Below are positions 32,084 through 40,771 of a stretch of 64,000 nucleotides of DNA, one piece after another; within the stretch, counting starts at the first letter, position 1, and every line of letters begins with the position of its first letter. Location: the NCBI GenBank assembly GCA_034003765.1, contig JAVEXZ010000007.1, positions 16,088 through 80,087 of the forward strand, in the 5' to 3' direction. Source of the DNA: JAAZGD01 sp034003765. GTDB taxonomy: Bacteria > Bacillota > Clostridia > Peptostreptococcales > Anaerovoracaceae. The notes below the pieces were generated by a model. The model saw only the letters and a list, made by a program, of their open reading frames with translations. It was not told the origin of the DNA and ran no database searches. The translations under genes were made by a program, and so were the position numbers.

Positions 32084-33049
32084 TTAAGCCAGTTTGAGGA
32101 GAAAATCCCTCAATTCTTCCTGCCCAGTAATTTTGTTGACCCCCTGCTTTATTTTTGCACTACCCTTAAGGCCTTTAAGGTACCACCCAACATGTTTTCT
32201 CATTTCTCTGATTGCCGAATATTCCCCTTTTAATTCTATTAGCCAGTCTAATTGCTGGACCATTGTAGCTATTTTTTCTTCTAGGCTAGGGGGCTCTAAA
32301 ACACCCTCTCCCTTCCATAGGCTTAAGCATTCTCTAAATATCCATGGGTTACCCAAAGCACCACGGCCAATCATGACAAAATCCACCCCTGTTTGATCTA
32401 GCATCTTTAGGGCGTCTTGGCCCGAAAAAACATCACCATTCCCTATAACTGGAATGTTTAGTGCTTTTTTGATACGGGTAATTTCATCCCAATTGGCTTT
32501 ACCCCTGTAAAACTGATCCCTTGTTCTTCCATGAACAGCAATGGCACTGGCGCCTGCCGCCTCCAAGGCTTTTGCCATTTCGATCCCATTTATAGAGCTC
32601 TGATCCCAACCAAGCCTAATCTTAGCAGTGACTGGCTTAGAGGTATTCTTTACCAATTCAAAAATGATATCGTATGCAAGTTGAGGATTTCTCATTAGTG
32701 CACAACCCTCCTTGTTCTTAACCACTTTTAGAACTGGGCACCCCATATTAACATCTAAAATCACGTTTCTTCTATTATCAAGACTCCTTGCTGCCTCAGC
32801 CATAACACCAGGTTCCGACCCAAAAATTTGATAGGCCACTAGATCTTCTTCAGGATGAATGTATAAGAGGTTTTCCGTATTTTTATCCTTATAATGAAGG
32901 CCCTTAGCGCTTACCATCTCTGAATAAAGCAAAGAAGCCCCTTGATCTTTACAGAGCCTACGAAAGGGACTGTCTGTAATTCCAGCCAAAGGGGCTAGTA
33001 CAAATGGATTGGGAATCCCTACGTTTCCAATTCTCAAATTATCTCTCAT
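32084..33049 (-). CDS. dusB: tRNA-dihydrouridine synthase (DusB-type)
   Basis: A 321-residue flavin enzyme reducing uridines in tRNA. FMN-barrel motifs: VLAPLAGITDSPFRRL, active-site cysteine in NMGCPV, TAKIRLGWD, HGRTRDQFY, GNGDVFS, GRGALGNPWIF. The ATG at 33049 has no Shine-Dalgarno and is 6 nt from an extended -10 box, suggesting a leaderless transcript. A longer frame from 33163 gives an unconserved N-terminus and is rejected. Confidence 0.95.
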   Translation of the reverse strand: MRDNLRIGNVGIPNPFVLAPLAGITDSPFRRLCKDQGASLLYSEMVSAKGLHYKDKNTENLLYIHPEEDLVAYQIFGSEPGVMAEAARSLDNRRNVILDVNMGCPVLKVVKNKEGCALMRNPQLAYDIIFELVKNTSKPVTAKIRLGWDQSSINGIEMAKALEAAGASAIAVHGRTRDQFYRGKANWDEITRIKKALNIPVIGNGDVFSGQDALKMLDQTGVDFVMIGRGALGNPWIFRECLSLWKGEGVLEPPSLEEKIATMVQQLDWLIELKGEYSAIREMRKHVGWYLKGLKGSAKIKQGVNKITGQEELRDFLLKLA

Positions 33050-33055
33050 GGGATT

Positions 33056-33111
33056 ATTATAGCAGAAGTAGTGCATATTCAGGTAATATTTTTCCCTAGA
33101 GATAGTGTCAA
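33056..33111 (-). promoter_or_regulatory. dusB promoter(s): extended -10 at the start codon and an upstream box pair
   Basis: TGCTATAAT (33056-33064) ends 6 nt before the ATG. Farther up, TTGACA (33106-33111), 17 bp, TATTAC (33083-33088) could give a 27-nt leader without a ribosome binding site. Which one is used is open. Confidence 0.6.
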
Positions 33112-33275
33112 CTTGTTGTGGGGTTATTCCATTCATCTCCACATAGATAACCACAGGGTTCATTCTTTTGAATCTATAATAGATGTCAGGGTGGCCAACA
33201 GTTTTTTACGGATCAATAATCAATGTCTTGGTAGTCACACATAAAAGTGAAGTGGTTTTGGCACTTTTCATAAAA

Positions 33276-33304
33276 TAAAAAAATGAGCGCATATTAAGCG
33301 CTCT
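33276..33304 (-). terminator. terminator of coaX
   Basis: Stem GAGCGC (33285-33290) with GCGCTC (33298-33303), loop of seven, followed on the minus strand by ATTTTTTTATTTT. Confidence 0.88.
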
Positions 33305-33326
33305 AATCATAAATATACCGGATTGC

Positions 33327-34109
33327 CTATTTGCGATTCTTCTCGTAGATAATCTCCAAGCCTTCCAGAGACAAGAGTTTATCAACATGGTCGATACAGT
33401 CTAAGCCCTTTTCAATTAAACTGGCTAAGCCCCCTGTTGCTATAACCTTGGGTTCTCTACTTGCTCCAAGATCCATTAATTCTCGTTTCATTCTCTTCAC
33501 AATATACTCAACCATCCCCATGTGGCCATAAACCAAACCTGATTGCATTGAGTGAACGGTGTTCCTACAGATTACTTGACCTGGTACTTCCAATTCCACC
33601 TTTGGCAGTTTTGCTGTTTTCTCAAAAAGTGCTTCCAGGGATATCTTGATACCCGGAGAAATGGTTCCTCCCAAATACTCTGAATCCTCGGTAATAGCAC
33701 AAAATGTTGTGGCGGTTCCAAAATCAATGATTATCAAAGGCCCTCCATATTTGGCTAAAGCTGCCACTGCGTTAACTATGCGATCCGCGCCAACCTGCTT
33801 GGGATTATCATACTTTATTTTTAATCCAGTTTTTATTCCAGGCTCTACAACAATAGCTCTCCTGTTAAAATACTTCATGGATAAATGCTGTAAAGTAAAT
33901 ACCATTGAAGGTACTACTGTAGAAATGATGACGTTTTCTATGTCCTTTAGGTCAAGGCATTCATAGGAAAAAAATTGAGCAACCAACATCCCAAATTCAT
34001 CTGCTGTCTTACCACTGTCGGTTTCGATGCGCCAACTTTGTATCAATTCCCCATCTTTAAAGGCACCCAAAACTATATGGGTATTCCCTACATCAAAGGC
34101 TAGTAGCAT
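33327..34109 (-). CDS. coaX: type III pantothenate kinase CoaX
   Basis: First step of coenzyme A synthesis (pantothenate phosphorylation). The 260-residue ASKHA-fold protein shows DVGNTHIVLG (5-14), GADRIVNAVAA, DFGTATTF and GTISPGI. RBS GGAGGAAAA precedes the ATG. It stands between terminators on both sides and so is transcribed alone. Confidence 0.97.
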   Translation of the reverse strand: MLLAFDVGNTHIVLGAFKDGELIQSWRIETDSGKTADEFGMLVAQFFSYECLDLKDIENVIISTVVPSMVFTLQHLSMKYFNRRAIVVEPGIKTGLKIKYDNPKQVGADRIVNAVAALAKYGGPLIIIDFGTATTFCAITEDSEYLGGTISPGIKISLEALFEKTAKLPKVELEVPGQVICRNTVHSMQSGLVYGHMGMVEYIVKRMKRELMDLGASREPKVIATGGLASLIEKGLDCIDHVDKLLSLEGLEIIYEKNRK

Positions 34110-34147
34110 GGTTTTTCCTCCTTTGCTCTAGTAATCTAAAAATATTA

Positions 34148-34176
34148 AAGGCACCCCTGTTTCAAAAAGGTGCCTT
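34148..34176 (-). terminator. terminator of the decarboxylase-like operon
   Basis: Stem AAGGCACC (34148-34155) with GGTGCCTT (34169-34176), followed by TAATATTTTT on the minus strand. Confidence 0.8.
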
Positions 34177-34194
34177 ATTATTATTCAATCCCAA

Positions 34195-34587
34195 CTATTT
34201 CAAGGTTACCAACACATCACCAGAATTTACAGATGCGCCCTTAGCAACAGGTACTGTATCAACCGTTCCATCTGATGGTGCCATGATTTCATTTTCCATC
34301 TTCATAGCCTCGAGCACAAGCAGCACGTCTCCGGCTTTTACGGCTTGTCCTGGAGTGACCTTAACCTCTAAGACAGTACCAGGCATTGGTGATGCGACTG
34401 TTTGAGCTCCAGCGGCAGGTGCTGCGGCAGGTGCTGGGGCAGGCGCTGCAGGAGCTGGTGCTGGTGCTGTAGGTGCTGGCGTTGCAGGTGCAGGTGCTGC
34501 AGCAACACTTGGAGCAGAGGTGCTACCCACTTCATCTACTTCAACTTGATAAGTTGTTCCATTTACTACTATATTGTATTTTTTCAT
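34195..34587 (-). CDS. mmdC: biotin carboxyl carrier protein (methylmalonyl-CoA decarboxylase gamma-like)
   Basis: A 130-residue biotin carrier. Short N-terminal segment, an Ala-Pro-rich flexible linker (about 25-60), then the biotinyl domain with acceptor K96 in EAMKMENEI. Such linkers are typical of gamma subunits of sodium-pumping decarboxylases. RBS AAGGAG precedes the ATG. Last gene of a three-gene set with OAD_gamma and carboxyltransferase. Confidence 0.92.
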   Translation of the reverse strand: MKKYNIVVNGTTYQVEVDEVGSTSAPSVAAAPAPATPAPTAPAPAPAAPAPAPAAAPAAGAQTVASPMPGTVLEVKVTPGQAVKAGDVLLVLEAMKMENEIMAPSDGTVDTVPVAKGASVNSGDVLVTLK

Positions 34588-34614
34588 TGCTTGTTTCTCC
34601 TTAAATTATATTCC

Positions 34615-35049
34615 CTATATTTTTCTGCTTGCAATGCAATCCTGTTGACCGGCAGTATTCCATGCCAGCGCAGGACCAGCTACTCGGTTGATTTTTCTTA
34701 CCACCAAATTACTGGTTACAGAAGAACCCTCAAAAGCTGCAATAGCTGCCATAATTACAGCTATTAGATCTCCTTGGTTAGCATCCCCTGCTTGGGCCAT
34801 AGCTCCAGCCTGTGGTGGGGCTTTCACTTCTGTTGCTTGTACAGCATCTCCGCCCTTTGGCTTTTTCCCTGGTCTATACAAAAACTTTGTCATAATAACT
34901 ATGAGCAGGGACAAAAGCATTAGGATAACAAAGGTAACGCCTATACCCATTAGGGTAGTTATTCCCCCGCCGATTGCCTTTTCTCCCATAGTAAGGGTTT
35001 CAAAATATTGGGGGTCTGCAAATCGTTCCATTATTGATAAATGTTCCAT
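34615..35049 (-). CDS. mmdD: sodium-pump decarboxylase delta/gamma-type membrane subunit (OAD_gamma)
   Basis: A 144-residue protein with one membrane helix (about 27-53), an Ala/Gln-rich linker, and a C-terminal segment ending in VRKINRVAGPALAW, the family's conserved tail. It anchors the carboxyltransferase to the membrane pump. AGGAG precedes the ATG; 15 bp after mmdA. Confidence 0.85.
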   Translation of the reverse strand: MEHLSIMERFADPQYFETLTMGEKAIGGGITTLMGIGVTFVILMLLSLLIVIMTKFLYRPGKKPKGGDAVQATEVKAPPQAGAMAQAGDANQGDLIAVIMAAIAAFEGSSVTSNLVVRKINRVAGPALAWNTAGQQDCIASRKI

Positions 35050-35064
35050 TTTTAGCTCCTCCCT

Positions 35065-36606
35065 TTATAGTGGTATATTTCCATGTTTCTTGGCTGGTAA
35101 GGACAATCTCTTTGAACTTAGCATGTCAAAAGCGCTTATAGCTCTTTGTCTTGCGCTTGCCGGTTCAATTACATCGTCCACATAACCCATTTCTGCTGCT
35201 CTGTAAGGGTTATTAAACTTCTCTTCGTATTCGGCTATTTTTTCATCTCTTTTGGCAATAGGATCTTTGGCTTCGCCGATTTCCTTCTTGAATATTATAT
35301 TGGCAGCACCTGATGCTCCCATAACAGCAATTTGTGCAGATGGCCAAGCCAGAACCATATCAGCTCCCAATTCCTTGTTACACATACCGATGTATGCACC
35401 ACCATAAGCTTTTCTTAGAATCATTGTTACCTTTGGAACTGTTGCTTCGCAATATGCATAAAGAAGCTTTGCTCCGTGCCTTATAATTCCACCATGCTCC
35501 TGCGATGTACCTGGAAGGAATCCTGGAACGTCTACTAGTGTAAGGACTGGTATATTAAAAGCATCGCATCTTCTTACAAATCTTGCGGCCTTGTCAGAAG
35601 CATCAATGTCCAAACAACCAGCAGCAATCTTAGGTTGATTAGCAATAACTCCAATACTCTCTCCATTCAAGCGAATAAAGCAAGTAACCATATTCTTGGC
35701 ATAGAATGGCATTACATCACAAATCTCCCCGTTGTCAGCTAGTCCACGAATTACATCGTAGACATCGTAGGCCTTGTTGGGGTTATCAGGAATAATTTCA
35801 TTAAACTCAGGGATTAATCTATTAGGATCGTCGCTTGTAGCCTTAGTTGGAGTCTTCTCCATATTGTTGGAAGGTAAATAAGACAACAAGTTACGAACTT
35901 CATGTAATGTAGAAGTGTCGTCTTTTCCGAAGAAGTGGGCAACTCCTGAAATAGAGTTGTGGGTCATGGCTCCACCAAGTGCTTCTGCAGAAATGTCCTC
36001 TCCAGTAACAGTCTTTATTACCTGAGGTCCTGTTATAAACATTTGGCTGGTTTTATCTACCATAAACACAAAGTCAGTAATTGCTGGAGAATAAACGGCA
36101 CCTCCTGCACATGGTCCCATGATTACTGAGATTTGTGGGATTACTCCAGATGAAATAGTGTTGTTAAAGAATATTTTTCCAAATCCAGAAAGGGAGTTTA
36201 CACCCTCTTGGATTCTGGCACCGCCGGAATCATTGATTCCAATACAAGGCGCTCCCATTTTTAGAGCCATTTCTTGGACTTTTACGATTTTCTCTGCATG
36301 GTACTCTCCCAAAGATCCACCTAGGACTGTGAAGTCTTGGGCAAAGGCAAAGACAAGACGGCCATTAACTTGACCATATCCGGTTACGACCCCATCCCCT
36401 GGGAATCTTTTCTCAGCCAGATCAAAGTTATTAGAGCGATGACTCACAAAAGTATCTATCTCAATAAAGCTTCCTTCATCAAATAGAATATCGAGTCTTT
36501 CCCTAGCAGTAAGCTTATTGCTTTTATGCTGTGCCTCGATTCTCTTTGGGCCACCACCTTGAGCAATCTTTTCTTTTAAACTGCGGAGTTCTTCAAGCTT
36601 GTTCAT
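35065..36606 (-). CDS. mmdA: acyl-CoA carboxyltransferase (methylmalonyl-CoA decarboxylase alpha / propionyl-CoA carboxylase beta)
   Basis: A 513-residue two-crotonase-domain carboxyltransferase moving CO2 between a short acyl-CoA and biotin. Typical segments: RIEAQHKSNKLTARERLD, FAQDFTVLGGSLGE, GGARIQEGVNSL, PCAGGAVYSPA, VDVPGFLPGT and AYGGAYIGM. Together with biotin carrier and OAD_gamma it points to a methylmalonyl-CoA decarboxylase, but the membrane beta subunit (mmdB) is absent here. RBS AAGGAGG precedes the ATG. Confidence 0.9.
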   Translation of the reverse strand: MNKLEELRSLKEKIAQGGGPKRIEAQHKSNKLTARERLDILFDEGSFIEIDTFVSHRSNNFDLAEKRFPGDGVVTGYGQVNGRLVFAFAQDFTVLGGSLGEYHAEKIVKVQEMALKMGAPCIGINDSGGARIQEGVNSLSGFGKIFFNNTISSGVIPQISVIMGPCAGGAVYSPAITDFVFMVDKTSQMFITGPQVIKTVTGEDISAEALGGAMTHNSISGVAHFFGKDDTSTLHEVRNLLSYLPSNNMEKTPTKATSDDPNRLIPEFNEIIPDNPNKAYDVYDVIRGLADNGEICDVMPFYAKNMVTCFIRLNGESIGVIANQPKIAAGCLDIDASDKAARFVRRCDAFNIPVLTLVDVPGFLPGTSQEHGGIIRHGAKLLYAYCEATVPKVTMILRKAYGGAYIGMCNKELGADMVLAWPSAQIAVMGASGAANIIFKKEIGEAKDPIAKRDEKIAEYEEKFNNPYRAAEMGYVDDVIEPASARQRAISAFDMLSSKRLSLPAKKHGNIPL

Positions 36607-36670
36607 TGTTGGTTTCCTCCTTGAAACATTGGATTGTTTTTATTAATAAGTGTTAAATCACACCGGGTAT

Positions 36671-36699
36671 ACTATAACCCATCAATAGCTAATAATCAA
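36671..36699 (-). promoter_or_regulatory. promoter of the mmd operon
   Basis: TTGATT (36694-36699), 17 bp, TATAGT (36671-36676) on the minus strand, about 65 bp before the mmdA ATG. Confidence 0.7.
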
Positions 36700-36705
36700 G
36701 GGGTT

Positions 36706-36779
36706 GGCTTTGTATACATCAACCTCCTGGCTTTTTTATACATCTGCCTCTTGGCTTTTTTATCCGTCAACCAATGCCA
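36706..36779. repeat. three imperfect 23-24 bp repeats upstream of the mmd promoter
   Basis: Units starting GGCTTT at 36706, 36729 and 36753 share GGCTTTTTTATACATC-like sequence. They lie just upstream of the mmdA -35 box, a place where a repeated operator could sit; the adjacent PucR gene is a candidate binder. Confidence 0.55.
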
Positions 36780-36811
36780 GGTTAACACTGGGTTTTTATA
36801 GGTCCTTGCCC

Positions 36812-38395
36812 CTAGTTTATTCCCCGTTCAAGTCTCTTTAATGCCAAAGCAATTGTAAGGCCTGGAACAACACGGTTCCCCGTTATTTCAACTCCCAAGA
36901 GATCATTGATTTTTTTAAGTCGGTACTGGACTGTGTTTGTGTGAATTCCCAAGAACTCGCTGGTTTTAGAAGAGTTCATCCCAGCATCAAGGACAAAGGT
37001 CTCTAGAGTATCCAATAATTGTTTGCCCTTATTGGATTTTTTTTCATCAAATACATCTAGAAGTTCCATGTAATTCTTTTTCACATAACCACCTTGCAGT
37101 TGAATGTTAATGCAATTGCTAACAAGGGTAAGTTCATACTTTGTGAATACTCTTTTGTAGGGGAATACGTTTTGCACAAAGGACCAGGATTCACTGATTA
37201 GTCGAAAGGCATCTCCAGCTCCTTCGATGCCGTCCACCCCTGTTACATGGAATAAGCGGACCGCCTTGTTTTCCTTGAGATTTGCAAAGAGGTTAACACA
37301 GTTCATCTTTGCTGTAGCTTGGTCCTCGTCCTCCTTGAGTTCTTTGCCTACAATCATTCCAAAGGTTTCTTCACCTTCATTTACTCTGATCAGTGAAAGC
37401 TTGGTCTTCTCCTCAAAGTTGGATAAGACTTCTGCACCCAAGACCTTATCGATGCCTCTGGCAAAAAACACGCATATAATATCACGAGGATCGATTTCCG
37501 ATTCCTTTTGCAAGCTATAGGCAAGGGATTTGTTGCCCCTTATCAAGGCTTTGATAAACTCGGCCTTAGAATCTCTTACAGGAGTATATTTCCACATACC
37601 CATAGCCAATTCAATAACCTCTGCTAACTTATTGATTTCCGCTACAGTATACTTGTCTTCATTATCAACGATAAACATAAAATGTTTTTCGCCTCCAATT
37701 CTGATAGGCCCCCAATATGTAAGAACTCCATTTACATCCAAAAGGGTGTAAAGAGATGATCGGTCTAAATCCTTTTCCCTTGTTATTCCCAAACGTATTG
37801 CATCTGCAATGGTGGTTCTGTGAAGGGTTTCAACTGTCAAAATCGGGTTAAAATCTTCGCTTAAGAGAACTATTTGAAATTCGTTTTTTATAGCTGCTTC
37901 CCGAAGTGCTTCGTGGAAGCTGGAGTGTTTTTCAAAATTAAGCAAATGGGACACGGTGTTGTTTATTAAGCGATTACCAAATTCATCTTCATTGACAATT
38001 GCACTCATCAAAACTGTAATAATATCACCAGGAGTTGGAAGGATGCGGTTAGGCATCTGGATTAAGGGGAGGTTTTGTCGGTTTGCCTCCTCAATAAGCC
38101 TCTTGTCTATTTTTTTTACTACAGATCCTACATAGAACAAACAAACACCTGTAGCATTTGCTTCGCCCAGCTGGCGAATAACAGTCACCTGTTTTTCTAC
38201 ATCATCTTTTGCAGAGAAAAAACCAGTTAAGACCAACTCACCTGGGTGGGCCATATACTTGGCTACTTCCTCTTCCTCTGAAGACTCTAAAATAGAAATT
38301 GAACGGATTATCTGATCTAAGCCTTTCTCACCGGCCAACACTTGGGCATCTTTAAATACCTCAAATTCCAGACTCTTTCCCACTCTTAATTTCAT
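36812..38395 (-). CDS. PucR family transcriptional regulator
   Basis: A 527-residue regulator: N-terminal PucR ligand-sensing domain (1-125), middle GGDEF-like fold region (about 260-420) and C-terminal HTH_30 (about 450-525: AGMNSSKTSEFLGIHTNTVQYRLKKI). PucR proteins sense small metabolites such as purine or amino-acid degradation intermediates. It follows ftsH closely (6 bp) and is followed by the divergently unrelated mmd promoter, so control of the mmd genes is plausible but unproven. Confidence 0.88.
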   Translation of the reverse strand: MKLRVGKSLEFEVFKDAQVLAGEKGLDQIIRSISILESSEEEEVAKYMAHPGELVLTGFFSAKDDVEKQVTVIRQLGEANATGVCLFYVGSVVKKIDKRLIEEANRQNLPLIQMPNRILPTPGDIITVLMSAIVNEDEFGNRLINNTVSHLLNFEKHSSFHEALREAAIKNEFQIVLLSEDFNPILTVETLHRTTIADAIRLGITREKDLDRSSLYTLLDVNGVLTYWGPIRIGGEKHFMFIVDNEDKYTVAEINKLAEVIELAMGMWKYTPVRDSKAEFIKALIRGNKSLAYSLQKESEIDPRDIICVFFARGIDKVLGAEVLSNFEEKTKLSLIRVNEGEETFGMIVGKELKEDEDQATAKMNCVNLFANLKENKAVRLFHVTGVDGIEGAGDAFRLISESWSFVQNVFPYKRVFTKYELTLVSNCINIQLQGGYVKKNYMELLDVFDEKKSNKGKQLLDTLETFVLDAGMNSSKTSEFLGIHTNTVQYRLKKINDLLGVEITGNRVVPGLTIALALKRLERGIN

Positions 38396-38401
38396 GGCCT
38401 A

Positions 38402-40771
38402 TTACTCCTCTTCCTTCTTTCGGGGATTCACGGCTTTTTTTAATTGTTTTTCGGGTTTATTTGTTTCGCCTATCTTACCATTATTTAATTTGTCTTTGTT
38501 TTTGTCTGTAGCTTTTGTATTTTCCTGCTTAGGCTTTTTTTCTCCAGAGCTTCCTAGCTTAGATGTCTTTGCTGGACTATCAGCTTTTTGTCTAGGACCC
38601 CCTTGAGAAGCTTTTGGAGAAATTAATTGTCTTTTAACTTTGGGCTTTGTATTTGCTAAGGGGGGTGATTTTATTTCAGTGGCTTTTTTCACATCCTTGG
38701 CTGCCTCTTTCTCCAAACTCTTGCTGGCTGCCTTGTCCCTTTCCTTATGGCCTAGCTTATCCTGACCTCTTGATTTCCCAGTTTTCTTAGAGGCCACATC
38801 TTCCTCCAAGTAATCCTCATCATACTTTGCTAGCTCTTCTAGTTCTTTTAGCTCAGCCTCTTTTCTTATTCTTTCAGCTTCTTCTGCCTCCCAAGCATCT
38901 GCCTTCATTCGAGCTTCACTTCTTGCGGCAACACTTTCTGCTAATTCCTCAGGAGTAAGGCTTCCATCGTAAAGCGCCTCAAACTGTTGCCCGTCAAGGG
39001 TTTCAATCTCTAGCAAGGCTTTTGCAACCGCATGGAGTTTACTCATATGCTGCATTAAAATTCCTTCTGCAGTTTTGAAGCCCTCTTCAATAAGCCTTTG
39101 TATCTCTTGGTCTATCTCTTTGGCAACCTCTTCAGAGTAATTCTTCTTGGTTGAAAAATCTTTGCCCAAAAAAACTTCATCTGAGGAGCTGTAATTAACA
39201 GGGCCTAGCTTTTCACTAAATCCATATTTGGTTACCATGTCTCTGGCAATTTCCGTGGCTCTCATGATATCATTGGAAGCTCCTGTTGAAATATCGTCAA
39301 GGGTTAGTTTTTCCGCAACTCTTCCACCTAATAGATGAACAATCTGCTCCTTCATATCGGTTTTTGTTCCGTAATACCTTTCTTCTCTTGGAAGAACCAT
39401 AGTAAAGCCCCCGGCTCTTCCCCTTGGAATAATGGTGATTTGGTGAACGGGATCAGCATTAGGTAGGCTGTGGGCAACTATAGCATGGCCTGCCTCATGG
39501 TAGGCTGTAAGCTTTCTTTCCCCTTCACTTATTACACGGCTCTTCTTTTCTGGCCCTGCAATAACCTTTGTTATGGACTCTTCAATTTCATCCATCCTGA
39601 TTTTCAAACCGTTTCTTCTGGCAGTTAGAATTGCGGCTTCATTAAGCAGGTTTTCAATATCCGCAGGAGTAAAACCCGGGGTTCTACGAGCCAAAACCTT
39701 AGGATCCACCTCTGGGTCAAGGGGCTTGTTTTTAGCATGAACTCTAAATACCGCTTCTCTACCTTTTATATCTGGGATACCAATCACTACTTGTCTATCA
39801 AATCTACCTGGTCTTAAAAGTGCTGGATCAAGAATATCAGGCCTGTTAGTAGCGGCTAATATAATAATTCCCAGATTATCCCCAAAACCATCCATTTCTA
39901 CTAACAGTTGATTCAGGGTTTGTTCTCTCTCATCGTGGCCACCACCAAGACCGGCCCCTCTTTTTCTACCTACTGCATCAATTTCATCGATAAAAATAAT
40001 GCAAGGTGCACTTTTTTTTGCTTGGTCAAATAAATCACGGACCCGAGAAGCTCCCACACCTACAAACATTTCAACAAAATCTGAACCAGAAATAGAAAAG
40101 AAGGGAACTCCAGCTTCTCCTGCCGCAGCCTTAGAAATATATGTTTTACCTGTTCCCGGAGGACCAACCAATAAAATTCCTTTAGGTATTCGGGCACCAA
40201 GATTTCTATATTTTTGAGGGTACTTTAGGAAATCTACAATCTCTTCAAGTTCCTGCTTTTCTTCATCCAGTCCTGCCACATCCTTAAATGTGACCCGGGA
40301 CAATTCATCTCCCTTGGCCAGTCGAGCTTTGGATTTCCCAAACTGCATAACCTTGCCCCCGCCACCTTGCTGACGCATGATCATAACCCAGAAGAAAATA
40401 ATAACACCAATTAAAAGGAGTGTTGGCAACATGCTAACATACCAAGGAGTGACAACCGGTTTGTCCGATGAGTAGGTCAAAACCCCTGCCTCTACTTGTG
40501 GGAACACGTATTTCTCATTGATTATCTGGATGTCTACAAAGGAGGAAGCATAGGAATACACCATATCCCCACTTCTTAATTGTCCTGTTAATTTTGTCTC
40601 AGTAATGTTCAGTTCCTTTACTTGCTCATCTGACATATATTTTACAAATGTGGATATAGGAACTTCCTTTATGGCTTGTTCTTGTGGAACTCCTTTATAA
40701 AACCATGCCATGAATATGACAATGGCAAATATCAACAAGTATACGCCGATGTTTTTAGCTAGTCTGTTCAA
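38402..40771 (-). CDS. ftsH: ATP-dependent zinc metalloprotease FtsH with a long charged C-terminal tail
   Basis: A 789-residue membrane protease: membrane helices 8-25 and 111-132, AAA domain with Walker A GPPGTGKT (203-210) and Walker B IIFIDEIDA, zinc motif HEAGH (425-429). FtsH proteins are commonly about 600-680 residues; here residues about 612-789 are an extra Lys/Glu-rich, presumably disordered, tail. The start is TTG, overlapping tilS by 17 bp, because it is needed for the first helix and follows GGAGG. Confidence 0.97.
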   Translation of the reverse strand: MNRLAKNIGVYLLIFAIVIFMAWFYKGVPQEQAIKEVPISTFVKYMSDEQVKELNITETKLTGQLRSGDMVYSYASSFVDIQIINEKYVFPQVEAGVLTYSSDKPVVTPWYVSMLPTLLLIGVIIFFWVMIMRQQGGGGKVMQFGKSKARLAKGDELSRVTFKDVAGLDEEKQELEEIVDFLKYPQKYRNLGARIPKGILLVGPPGTGKTYISKAAAGEAGVPFFSISGSDFVEMFVGVGASRVRDLFDQAKKSAPCIIFIDEIDAVGRKRGAGLGGGHDEREQTLNQLLVEMDGFGDNLGIIILAATNRPDILDPALLRPGRFDRQVVIGIPDIKGREAVFRVHAKNKPLDPEVDPKVLARRTPGFTPADIENLLNEAAILTARRNGLKIRMDEIEESITKVIAGPEKKSRVISEGERKLTAYHEAGHAIVAHSLPNADPVHQITIIPRGRAGGFTMVLPREERYYGTKTDMKEQIVHLLGGRVAEKLTLDDISTGASNDIMRATEIARDMVTKYGFSEKLGPVNYSSSDEVFLGKDFSTKKNYSEEVAKEIDQEIQRLIEEGFKTAEGILMQHMSKLHAVAKALLEIETLDGQQFEALYDGSLTPEELAESVAARSEARMKADAWEAEEAERIRKEAELKELEELAKYDEDYLEEDVASKKTGKSRGQDKLGHKERDKAASKSLEKEAAKDVKKATEIKSPPLANTKPKVKRQLISPKASQGGPRQKADSPAKTSKLGSSGEKKPKQENTKATDKNKDKLNNGKIGETNKPEKQLKKAVNPRKKEEE

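Noticed and set aside
33050..33163. Longer N-terminus for dusB
   Set aside because: The extra 38 residues are not conserved-looking and cross promoter elements.
34402..34767. Plus-strand Cys/Arg/Trp-rich frame resembling a metal-binding peptide
   Set aside because: It is the antisense of the Ala-Pro linker of the biotin carrier protein and lacks a ribosome binding site.
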